Below, piece after piece: positions 1 through 6,317 of a stretch of DNA of 22,590 bases. The notes beneath the pieces are model-generated. The model saw nothing but the letters and a program-made list of their open reading frames with translations, had not been told where the DNA came from and ran no database searches. The stretch spans positions 1 through 22,590 of the forward strand of contig RFNX01000537.1 of NCBI GenBank assembly GCA_009926905.1. Direction: 5' to 3'. The stretch comes from Flavobacteriales bacterium (lineage in GTDB: Bacteria > Bacteroidota > Bacteroidia > Flavobacteriales_D > Crocinitomicaceae). The position numbers and the translations under genes were made by a program. Positions within the stretch are counted from its first letter, which is position 1. Each line of letters starts with the position of its first letter.

Positions 1-1929
1 ATCGTAGCAGCAGGTGCGGTTTTTCATTATTTGAATGAAAATCAACACCAAAAATTAGGGCATATCACCGCTATTTCGCGCATCGAAGAAGAGAAATACG
101 TGTTGCTCGATCGTTTTACCATCCGTAATTTGGAATTGGTGTATTCGACCAATGAAAATGCGAGAACGCTTGCCGACATTCTCGACAAAACCTACACGCC
201 AATGGGCGGACGTATGATGAAACGTTGGATGGTATTGCCTTTGAAAGACGAAAAACCAATCAACGAACGTTTAGATGTGGTCGATTATCTGACTAAAAAC
301 GAAGAAATATCTTTCGAATTAGGACAGCGTTTGCGTGAAATTGGCGACTTAGAACGTTTGATTTCTAAAGTAGCGGTTGGAAAAGTGAATCCGAAAGAAG
401 TGATGCACTTGCGACGAACGTTGTTGCAAATTCAACCGATTAAGAATTTATTACAAGACAATAAAATTGCGTCGCTGAAAAAGATGATGGAGCAATTGAA
501 CACGTGTGAAACGCTTATTCAGTTGATAGAAACGAACCTTTGCGACGAACCTGCAGGACAAATCGGAAAAGGAATGATTATTCGTTCAGGGTTTCATCAA
601 GAATTGGACGACCTACGCGAAATTTCCTTCAACGGAAAAGATTATTTGGAACGTTTGCAAGAACGCGAGGCAGAACGTACAGGAATTCCAAGTTTGAAAG
701 TATCTTTTAACAACGTTTTTGGTTACTACATCGAAGTACGAAATACGCACAAAGATAAGGTTCCTGAAGACTGGATTCGCAAGCAAACCTTGGTGAGTGC
801 TGAGCGCTACATCACAGAAGAATTGAAGGAATACGAAAGCAAAATTTTAGGCGCGGAAGAAAAAATCTATGCGATTGAAGCGCGCTTATTCCAAGATTTA
901 GTTTTTGGCATGGCGGATTACATTCATCCAATTCAACACAATGCGACTGTCATTGCACGTTTGGATTGCTTGTTTTCCTTCTCGCAAGTTGCCACAGAAA
1001 ATAGATACAATCGTCCTGAAATCAATAATGGATTGATATTAGACATCAAAAATGGCCGTCATCCTGTGATTGAAAAACGCTTGGCTTTGGGTGAAGAATA
1101 CATTGCCAACGACGTTTTGCTCGATAACAACAGTCAGCAAATCATTATGATTACTGGACCAAACATGAGTGGTAAAAGTGCGATTTTGCGCCAAACAGCT
1201 TTAATCGTGTTGATGGCACAAATGGGATGTTTTGTTCCCGCGGATGCTGCAAAAATCGGCTTGGTCGATAAAATATTTACGCGCGTTGGAGCTTCGGATA
1301 ACATTTCTTCAGGTGAATCAACATTCATGGTAGAAATGAACGAAACAGCGAGTATTTTGAATAATATTTCTGACCGAAGTTTGATTCTTTTGGATGAAAT
1401 CGGTCGCGGAACAAGCACGTATGACGGAATTTCAATTGCGTGGGCGATTGCTGAATTTTTGCACGAAAATCCGAAAGCGAAAAGTAAGACCTTGTTTGCA
1501 ACACATTACCACGAACTGAACGAAATGCACAAACGTTTTGAGCGTATTAAAAATTACAACGTTTCGGTGAAGGAAATGGGTAAAAAAGTACTTTTCTTGC
1601 GCAAATTAGTTCCCGGTGGAAGTGCCCATTCTTTTGGTATTCACGTAGCGAGAATGGCAGGAATGCCGAATTTTGTAGTGCAACGTGCCGAGCAAGTTTT
1701 GAAAGATTTGGAAAGTTCGCACGCGAGTGTGGGCAGTAGTTCAAAAGGCAAAAAAACAACGAAAGAAGTATTGAACGAATCGGCGAATATGCAATTGAGT
1801 TTCTTCCAATTGAACGATCCGGTTTTAGAAAACATTCACGAAGAATTAATCAGCATAGATATCAATACCTTAACGCCAGTGGAAGCGTTGATGAAACTAC
1901 ACGAAATCAAAAAATTAACCGGAGGATAA
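1..1929 (+). CDS. mutS: DNA mismatch repair protein MutS (5' end outside window)
   Basis: MutS binds mismatches in new DNA and uses ATP to signal repair. The reading frame is open from the first base, so the gene starts upstream; about 642 residues are present, and the missing part should be roughly the first quarter (mismatch-binding domain and most of the connector), judged from the usual family length of about 860. What remains is the end of the connector, the lever/core and clamp (the block with TPMGGRMMKRW near residue 70), and the ATPase domain. The Walker A motif GPNMSGKS is encoded at 1156-1179 and Walker B LILLDEIGRGTSTYD at 1381-1425. The C-terminal tail (LTPVEALMKLHEIKKL) is the usual helical dimerisation segment. 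It is followed after 6 bp by the DUF4442 gene, so the two are probably co-transcribed. Identification is secure. Confidence 0.98.
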   Translation: MVAAGAVFHYLNENQHQKLGHITAISRIEEEKYVLLDRFTIRNLELVYSTNENARTLADILDKTYTPMGGRMMKRWMVLPLKDEKPINERLDVVDYLTKNEEISFELGQRLREIGDLERLISKVAVGKVNPKEVMHLRRTLLQIQPIKNLLQDNKIASLKKMMEQLNTCETLIQLIETNLCDEPAGQIGKGMIIRSGFHQELDDLREISFNGKDYLERLQEREAERTGIPSLKVSFNNVFGYYIEVRNTHKDKVPEDWIRKQTLVSAERYITEELKEYESKILGAEEKIYAIEARLFQDLVFGMADYIHPIQHNATVIARLDCLFSFSQVATENRYNRPEINNGLILDIKNGRHPVIEKRLALGEEYIANDVLLDNNSQQIIMITGPNMSGKSAILRQTALIVLMAQMGCFVPADAAKIGLVDKIFTRVGASDNISSGESTFMVEMNETASILNNISDRSLILLDEIGRGTSTYDGISIAWAIAEFLHENPKAKSKTLFATHYHELNEMHKRFERIKNYNVSVKEMGKKVLFLRKLVPGGSAHSFGIHVARMAGMPNFVVQRAEQVLKDLESSHASVGSSSKGKKTTKEVLNESANMQLSFFQLNDPVLENIHEELISIDINTLTPVEALMKLHEIKKLTGG

Positions 1930-1935
1930 ACGACT

Positions 1936-2403
1936 ATGAAAGAAGTAACACTAAAAAGTATGCAATGGAAAATGTTTCTATTGGGATTTTTCAAAATTCC
2001 GATGATGCATTTTGTACGCCCTCAATTATTGGAAATTGACGAAGAAAAAGTAAAATTGAAAATTCGTTTGCGCAGAAGAACGAAAAACCATTTGAATTCG
2101 ATGTATTTCGCTGCTTTAGCCGTTGGAGCTGATGTTGCTGGAGGAATTCAAGTATTTTATTTCGCTGAAAAACACAATAAAAAAGTATCGTTTGCTTTCA
2201 AAGGAATGAATGCTCAATTTCTAAAACGTGCCGAAACAGATACATTTTTTGAAAGCAATCAAGGACATGTTGTAGCTGCAGCAGTGAAAAAAAGCATGGA
2301 AACAGGTGAGCGCATCAACGACACCATCGATGTGATTGCCAAAAACACGAACGGCGAAATCGTTGCAACTTTTGAAATGGGGATATCTTTGAAGGTGGTG
2401 TAA
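1936..2403 (+). CDS. DUF4442 domain protein, hotdog-fold thioesterase-like
   Basis: A 155-residue cytosolic protein with the length and pattern of the DUF4442 / PaaI-like hotdog family: an N-terminal helix (MQWKMFLLGFFKIP), then the central block with LNSMYFAALAVGADVAGG, where these proteins carry their long hotdog helix, and a C-terminal strand ending VATFEMGISLKVV. Family members are thought to act on acyl-CoA-type thioesters, but a substrate cannot be read from the sequence. It begins 6 bp after mutS and ends 1 bp before the next ATG, so it is the middle gene of a tight operon. The two last GGA codons of mutS lie 13 nt before this ATG and form a GGAGGA that could work as a Shine-Dalgarno site, which is unusual in this phylum and may be coincidence. 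Confidence 0.85.
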   Translation: MKEVTLKSMQWKMFLLGFFKIPMMHFVRPQLLEIDEEKVKLKIRLRRRTKNHLNSMYFAALAVGADVAGGIQVFYFAEKHNKKVSFAFKGMNAQFLKRAETDTFFESNQGHVVAAAVKKSMETGERINDTIDVIAKNTNGEIVATFEMGISLKVV

Positions 2404-2404
2404 C

Positions 2405-2950
2405 ATGATTAAAAACAATTATTTTTTCTTCTTTATTTTAACTTTTTTACTCGCTTCGTGCGAGCTTGAAACAGCGTATTCTGACAAATCACAAAAGCTA
2501 GTAATTGCTTCCGATTTCCTTTATCCAAAGGACAGTGTGCTTTTCAAGAACTTCATAAAAAAGCGCAAAATCAGGATTTGTGTGGAGCATTTGAGCGCTG
2601 ATTCCATCCAAAAACGTCTTGCGAAAGAAGGATATAACTCGACGATTGATTTGGTTTTTTTGAAATCTTTAAAGGGTGTAAAAGTGCTTGAGAAAACGAA
2701 ATTTCAACGCTTTTCAAAAAGTAACTTGAATGAAAACCTTGACAATCTGAAAGCGTTTCATCACCGCGAATGGTTAGTTTTGGGGCTTGATCCATATTTG
2801 TTTTCGTTTGTTCCCGACACTCTGGAATATCCGGACATATACAAACAACTGACACAAAAATACAATTGGGCGACACCGAACATCGACGAATTGGATGTAC
2901 TATTGATTCATGCAAAACAGCAATTGAAAAAGAAAAAAATACAACTATAA
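2405..2950 (+). CDS. Lipoprotein, periplasmic substrate-binding-like, N-terminal part (frameshifted)
   Basis: The start is a hydrophobic signal peptide with a lipobox (LLASC, Cys19), so the product should be a lipid-anchored periplasmic protein. After it come features of class-II type ABC substrate-binding proteins of the iron/FutA kind: a first strand (LVIASDFLYPKDS), a helix with LFKNFIKKRKIRICVEH and a segment of the form SADSIQKRLAKEGYNSTIDLVF. The ATG follows the DUF4442 stop by one base (TAACATG), suggesting translational coupling. The frame ends at 2950 just after an A7 run (2933-2939), but the adjacent +1 frame continues with the rest of the same family, so this is the first two thirds of one protein of about 308 residues. 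No permease or ATPase gene is nearby, so a transport role is uncertain. Confidence 0.75.
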   Translation: MIKNNYFFFFILTFLLASCELETAYSDKSQKLVIASDFLYPKDSVLFKNFIKKRKIRICVEHLSADSIQKRLAKEGYNSTIDLVFLKSLKGVKVLEKTKFQRFSKSNLNENLDNLKAFHHREWLVLGLDPYLFSFVPDTLEYPDIYKQLTQKYNWATPNIDELDVLLIHAKQQLKKKKIQL

Positions 2951-3332
2951 AGTTTGGCGCAAGGGATTTTTCAAAAACAATTTGCCTTTTGTTACTGGAA
3001 ATGATAGTACTTTGTCACGTCAGTTTTTGGTATTGAAAAACAGTACTTTTCAAAAGGATTCTTTATTTGAAAAGGCACGAAAAAAACGTGAACTCATTTA
3101 TCCAAACCAAAATGTTGGTGGAAGCTATGCTGATAGAGTTTGTGCAGCAATCGTTTTTCAGGCGAAAGATTATGACAATGCCAACGCACTTTTGAAGTAT
3201 TTGAATTCCCGTGAAGTGATTTATTATTTCAATTTCAGAAACGGATTCATCAATTATCCGCGCAAAAATGGTCGAATTGACGGTTCAAAAATGTTGCTCA
3301 TTTCAGAAGATAAATTGCTAAGATTGCTTTGA
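2928..3332 (+). CDS. Substrate-binding-like lipoprotein, C-terminal part (other side of frameshift)
   Basis: This frame is open from 2928, right after an in-frame TGA at 2925, and reads KRKKYNYKVWRKGFFKNN before the segment LPFVTGNDSTLSRQF. The end of the protein contains IYPNQNVGGSYADRV and AKDYDNANALLKYLNS, matching the C-terminal lobe of iron-type substrate-binding proteins (the region where a conserved PNQ-G signature is followed by a helix holding AxNxxNAxxLLxYL). Without an initiation codon of its own apart from a TTG at 2982, it is almost certainly the second part of the gene starting at 2405. Removing one A from the run at 2933-2939 would join the two frames into one protein. An insertion error or a real mutation would look the same here. 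Confidence 0.75.
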   Translation, partial: KRKKYNYKVWRKGFFKNNLPFVTGNDSTLSRQFLVLKNSTFQKDSLFEKARKKRELIYPNQNVGGSYADRVCAAIVFQAKDYDNANALLKYLNSREVIYYFNFRNGFINYPRKNGRIDGSKMLLISEDKLLRLL

Positions 3333-3421
3333 AAGTTCAATCATTTTTGGTTGTTTTATTCCTGGTTTTTCTTCTAAAATCAAGTAAATTAGGGTTTAAA
3401 CATTAATTTTGTTTCATAACG

Positions 3422-4165
3422 ATGATAAAAGCAATTCTCATAGACGACATTGAGCAAGCACGCATCACTTTGAAAAGGGATTTGCATGAATATGCGCCTG
3501 AAATTGAGGTGATTGGTGAAGCGAGTGGGGTAGTGGAAGGTGCGAAATTGTTGCGAAAAGTGCAGCCTGATATTGTCTTTTTGGACATTCAAATGCAGGA
3601 CGGTAGCGGTTTTGATTTGCTAGATGTTCTACCTGAAATTCCGTTTAAAATTATTTTTATTACCGCTTCAGACGCACATGCTATCAAGGCTTTTCGCTAT
3701 GCGGCGATTGATTATTTACTGAAACCTGTCGACCCCGATGAACTGACACAAGCTTTGGCGCGTTTCAAAGAGCAACAAACGGACGAACAAGCGAAGTATA
3801 AATTGCTGAACGATTCGTTGAAAAATCATCACAAACCAAGTGAACGTTTGGCTTTGCATTCGCAGGATAAAATTCATATTGTGTCGATTGCGGAGATAGT
3901 GCGATGTGAAAGCAGTGTGAATTATACCATTTTCTACTTTGCAGACAACAAAGAAATGGTGGTCACGAAAACGTTAAAAGAGTTTGAAGATTTGTTGTCG
4001 GAACAGAAATTTTTCCGTGTACATCATTCGCATTTGGTGAACGCGCGTTACATTCGTGAGTTTGTGAAATCGGAAGGCGGTCATTTGATTATGAATAACG
4101 GAGCAATGGTTCCCGTATCAACACGCAAACGTGCGGAGGTGATTAAGATGTTGGATGAATTGTGA
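3422..4165 (+). CDS. LytTR-family response regulator
   Basis: A 247-residue two-component regulator. The N-terminal receiver domain (about residues 1-120) has the acidic pair Asp8/Asp9, the phospho-acceptor Asp55 in VFLDIQMQDGSGF, Thr81 (IIFITASDAH) and Lys101 (DYLLKPVD), so all key residues are present. The C-terminal LytTR DNA-binding domain (about 145-245) shows the usual pattern IVRCESSVNYTIFYF, FFRVHHSHLVN and the ending GAMVPVSTRKR. A TAATTTTG (-7 type) sequence lies at 3404-3411, which would give a very short leader. No sensor histidine kinase is visible beside it, so its partner must be outside the window; in this phylum that is usually a membrane kinase of the LytS/YpdA (His_kinase) type. 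Confidence 0.95.
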   Translation: MIKAILIDDIEQARITLKRDLHEYAPEIEVIGEASGVVEGAKLLRKVQPDIVFLDIQMQDGSGFDLLDVLPEIPFKIIFITASDAHAIKAFRYAAIDYLLKPVDPDELTQALARFKEQQTDEQAKYKLLNDSLKNHHKPSERLALHSQDKIHIVSIAEIVRCESSVNYTIFYFADNKEMVVTKTLKEFEDLLSEQKFFRVHHSHLVNARYIREFVKSEGGHLIMNNGAMVPVSTRKRAEVIKMLDEL

Positions 4166-4262
4166 TTTTGGATCATTTGTATTGAAATTATCTTTTTTTG
4201 AAATGAAGAAATTCAATGTAATTCAAATTTTGTAACTTGCAACCTGATTTATACAATCAACA

Positions 4263-4466
4263 ATGATTCATCCGTCTATAGAGCCTTTTCTTCCAAAAGT
4301 GATTGAACTGTGTAAACTTCATAAGATTACAAGTGCTTCCTTATTCGGTTCTGTGTTAACAGATAGATTTAATAATGCAAGCGACGTTGATTTCTTAGTT
4401 ACAATAAAAGAAGATTTAGATCCAGTAGAAATGGGCGAACACTTATGGGATTTAACTTTGAATTAG
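4263..4466 (+). CDS. mntA: MntA-type nucleotidyltransferase antitoxin, N-terminal part (frameshifted)
   Basis: The frame encodes the start of a minimal nucleotidyltransferase: helices, then the signature GSVLTDRFNNASDVDF, in which Gly29-Ser30 and the metal-binding Asp41 and Asp43 follow the GS-x10-DxD pattern of the family. Known MntA proteins neutralise their HepT partner by adding AMP to a tyrosine. The frame stops at 4466 after 67 residues, too short for the family (about 100). The rest is found in the next frame (4445-4570) and joins directly to hepT. Upstream is a 97-bp AT-rich gap with no convincing promoter. The AT-rich composition differs from the mutS and metabolic genes, consistent with acquisition, and this is an inference. 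Confidence 0.8.
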   Translation: MIHPSIEPFLPKVIELCKLHKITSASLFGSVLTDRFNNASDVDFLVTIKEDLDPVEMGEHLWDLTLN

Positions 4467-4570
4467 AATCATTACTTGAAAGACAAGTTGATTTAATTAC
4501 AGTTCGCTCTCTTAAAAATCCTTATTTTATTCAGCAAGTAAATACCACAAAATTCGATTTGTATGGATAA
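4445..4570 (+). pseudogene. mntA: MntA antitoxin, C-terminal remainder in shifted frame
   Basis: This frame reads NFELESLLERQVDLIT and then KNPYFIQQVNTTKFDLYG before a TAA at 4568-4570. It is the typical end of MntA-like antitoxins (LExLxxRxVDLxT ... LKNPYF), so it belongs to the gene starting at 4263. The two frames differ by one missing base somewhere between about 4440 and 4457. The frame also happens to begin with an ATG at 4445, so a separate peptide could be made in principle, though it would lack the catalytic motif. Its stop overlaps the hepT start by 8 nt (hepT ATG at 4563), the usual tight antitoxin-toxin arrangement. Confidence 0.75.
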
Positions 4571-4898
4571 CGAAGTAAAGAAATTATTGAAGGATGTTTT
4601 GATTGCTTTGGAAAATATTGAATTATATATTGGTGAAAAGAAGTTGTATTCAGAATATGAAAATAATTTTTTGCTTCAAGACGCTGTTGAACGAAATCTC
4701 ATAACAATAGGTGAAGCCATTAATCTTTTACTTAAAAGAGAATCTGCTATCGCAATTTCAAACGCAAGAAGAATAGTTGACACACGCAATCGATTAACGC
4801 ATGGATATGATGATATTGATTGTTCTCAAGTGTGGAACATAATAATCAATCATCTTCCAACGCTTAGGAATGAAGTTCAAGAACTTTTGGGAGAATAG
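4563..4898 (+). CDS. hepT: HepT-like ribonuclease toxin (DUF86, HEPN)
   Basis: A 111-residue all-helical HEPN-domain protein of the DUF86/HepT family. The RNase motif RX4H is intact as RNRLTH (Arg75 to His80), followed by Gly81-Tyr82, giving the RX4HXY form in which the tyrosine is the target of AMPylation by MntA. Known HepT/MntA pairs are toxin-antitoxin modules (type VII) in which HepT attacks RNA. It overlaps the end of the antitoxin frame, and converges on the minus-strand nuclease gene only 9 bp downstream. The toxin is intact while the antitoxin frame is broken as sequenced, which would be hard for a cell to tolerate and favours either a sequencing error in mntA or a toxin that is weakly expressed. 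Confidence 0.88.
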   Translation: MDNEVKKLLKDVLIALENIELYIGEKKLYSEYENNFLLQDAVERNLITIGEAINLLLKRESAIAISNARRIVDTRNRLTHGYDDIDCSQVWNIIINHLPTLRNEVQELLGE

Positions 4899-4907
4899 TG
4901 GTGAAGC

Positions 4908-5930
4908 TTATAATTCAAGTAATGAAAGTGTCCTATCATTCAATTCGTTCTTAAATTTTAATAAATCATCTAAGTTTTCCAAAGGATAGTCGTTATTCCC
5001 AATAGAGATTTTCATTGAAGAATCAGTGAATTTTAATTGACAAATTATTTTTCTTTGATTGTCATCTACCATAATATTAAAAGTTCCTTTTTGGTCGCGA
5101 TACCCTATTCGTGAATTGGGTATTTTTTTATTTTGAATTAGCAATGTTCTGATTGTGTGATATGCTTGAATTTCTTCTTCAGTGGTTATAATTCCAGCAG
5201 ATTTAGAATTCGTTTTCGTTTCGTGAAGTATCACCTTGTCAGTTAAAGACTTGAGCAATGAACTATTAATTAATTCTTTCAATCTTTCTTCGTTGTACTT
5301 TGTTTTAAAAGTCATTTTCTTATGAATGAACTTCAAAAATTCGGGCGACGCGTCTATCATTTCTTTAAAGAAAGTACTTTCAAAATCTTCAATAAAAACA
5401 GATTCTTGTGCCTTTGAAATTATTTCAGAAACATTTATTATCCTCGCATCAAAGTCAAGTAATCCATCTATGTCATTATCGTTAAATTGTTCGATGTTAA
5501 ATACAAAAAATGGTTTAGAATCCATAGTATTTGCTAATGCTACATCTGAATAAAAACGATATTCTCTTCCATTAGTAAGGATAGCAATTCGAGAGTTTTT
5601 TGCATTTTGAAAATATCCACTCAACTGACCAGCTTCTTTGTCGGTGAGTTTACTATTCAATTTTTTACATTCAATAATTATTATTTCTTTACGGTTAAGT
5701 TTTATAGCATAATCAACTTTATTACTTATTCTTTCTCCAAAGTCTGCCTCATATTCAGGAATTAAATCATCATGTGCGAAATTTAGCAAAGTGAAAAATG
5801 GGTCTATTAAAAATTTCTTTGTTTGTGCCTCATTATTACAATGTTCTGATTTAGCTTCAAAATTGAAATTTTCAAGTGATTTTTTCAAAAAGTTGAATGC
5901 TTGTTTCCTATTTACGTTTGATGAAGACAT
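4908..5930 (-). CDS. HsdR-N-like PD-(D/E)xK nuclease, solitary restriction-type protein
   Basis: A protein of about 340 residues with the N-terminal nuclease domain seen in type I restriction R subunits. The PD-(D/E)xK site is visible as Asp73 (KVDYAIKL) and Glu87-x-Lys89 (IIIIECKKL), followed by the QxxxY-like AGQLSGYF (Gln102) and ILTNGREYRFY. There is no helicase or ATPase part, and the C-terminal half (HTIRTLLIQ to LLKFKNEL) is a domain often attached to such short proteins. I chose the ATG at 5930 (MSSSNVNRKQ) because the longer frame, to 6005, would read through the operator region. A TATATTTG -7 element sits 18 bp upstream. No methyltransferase or specificity subunit is present, so it may be a modification-dependent or unrelated defence nuclease. 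The product is AT-rich like its neighbours. Confidence 0.75.
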   Translation of the reverse strand: MSSSNVNRKQAFNFLKKSLENFNFEAKSEHCNNEAQTKKFLIDPFFTLLNFAHDDLIPEYEADFGERISNKVDYAIKLNRKEIIIIECKKLNSKLTDKEAGQLSGYFQNAKNSRIAILTNGREYRFYSDVALANTMDSKPFFVFNIEQFNDNDIDGLLDFDARIINVSEIISKAQESVFIEDFESTFFKEMIDASPEFLKFIHKKMTFKTKYNEERLKELINSSLLKSLTDKVILHETKTNSKSAGIITTEEEIQAYHTIRTLLIQNKKIPNSRIGYRDQKGTFNIMVDDNQRKIICQLKFTDSSMKISIGNNDYPLENLDDLLKFKNELNDRTLSLLEL

Positions 5931-5947
5931 AGTTGTATATTTTGTTT

Positions 5948-5955
5948 CAAATATA
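5948..5955 (-). promoter_or_regulatory. Bacteroidota-type -7 element of the nuclease gene
   Basis: On the minus strand this reads TATATTTG, a match to TAnnTTTG, 18 nt before the ATG at 5930. A clear -33 TTTG at the ideal distance is absent; a TTTG occurs only about 11 nt upstream. The operator-like dyad at 5962-5979 lies just upstream of this element, so a bound regulator could block the promoter. Confidence 0.45.
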
Positions 5956-5961
5956 ATTAAA

Positions 5962-6004
5962 TGTATCAAATCAGATACAGACTTTTTGTACTTAATTGGA
6001 TACA
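5962..6004. promoter_or_regulatory. Two operator-like dyads between nuclease and XRE genes
   Basis: The first site, 5962-5979, is TGTATCAAATCAGATACA: 6-bp perfect arms (TGTATC/GATACA) around six bases. The second, 5987-6004, is TGTACTTAATTGGATACA, with the same length, the same GATACA right half and a TGTA left half. Their starts are 25 bp apart, placing them on nearly the same face of the helix, and the second ends 8 bp before the XRE start codon. This is what is expected for cooperative dimer sites of a small XRE regulator controlling itself and the divergent nuclease. Confidence 0.6.
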
Positions 6005-6012
6005 CTTGCCAA

Positions 6013-6234
6013 GTGGATAAAATTGAGCTACTTAAATCACTTGGTGAACGAATAAAAGAAATTCGATTAGCTAAAGGATTGACTCAAACTGAACTTGCTC
6101 ATAAAATTGGAAAAGACCATCCATCTATCAATAGATTAGAAAAAGGTAAAATTAATCCAAGCTATTTTTTCCTTTGTGAAATAGCAGACGGATTGGAAAT
6201 TAGCATTAACGATATTTTTGAAAGTAAAATATAA
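6013..6234 (+). CDS. Small XRE-family helix-turn-helix regulator
   Basis: A 73-residue protein, essentially one XRE/Cro HTH domain: LGERIKEIRLAKGLTQTELA, then HKIGKDHPSINRLEKGKINP as the recognition region, and LCEIADGLEISINDIFE at the end. The frame is open much further upstream (to 5791) but that part overlaps the nuclease gene antisense and reads unlike a protein, so I take the GTG at 6013 as start. Proteins of this size act as controller (C) proteins of restriction systems or as repressors. It is divergent from the nuclease gene with 82 bp between start codons, and the shared gap carries two matching dyads, so it probably autoregulates and controls the nuclease. Confidence 0.8.
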   Translation: MDKIELLKSLGERIKEIRLAKGLTQTELAHKIGKDHPSINRLEKGKINPSYFFLCEIADGLEISINDIFESKI

Positions 6235-6317
6235 TTCCTTTAAGTAGAACTTTATAACAACTAATCCAAACAATTAATTCTACATTCAATTTTATCTCTT
6301 CACTATTAACTTTTAAT

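Noticed and set aside
1134..1418. Minus-strand frame inside the mutS ATPase region
   Set aside because: Shadow of the conserved Walker A/B coding sequence.
5931..6005. Longer start of the nuclease gene
   Set aside because: It would translate through the dyads and the -7 element, and the sequence at MSSSNVNRKQ is a better start.
5791..6012. Upstream extension of the XRE frame
   Set aside because: It is antisense to the nuclease gene and covers the operator region; the GTG at 6013 begins exactly before the conserved HTH.
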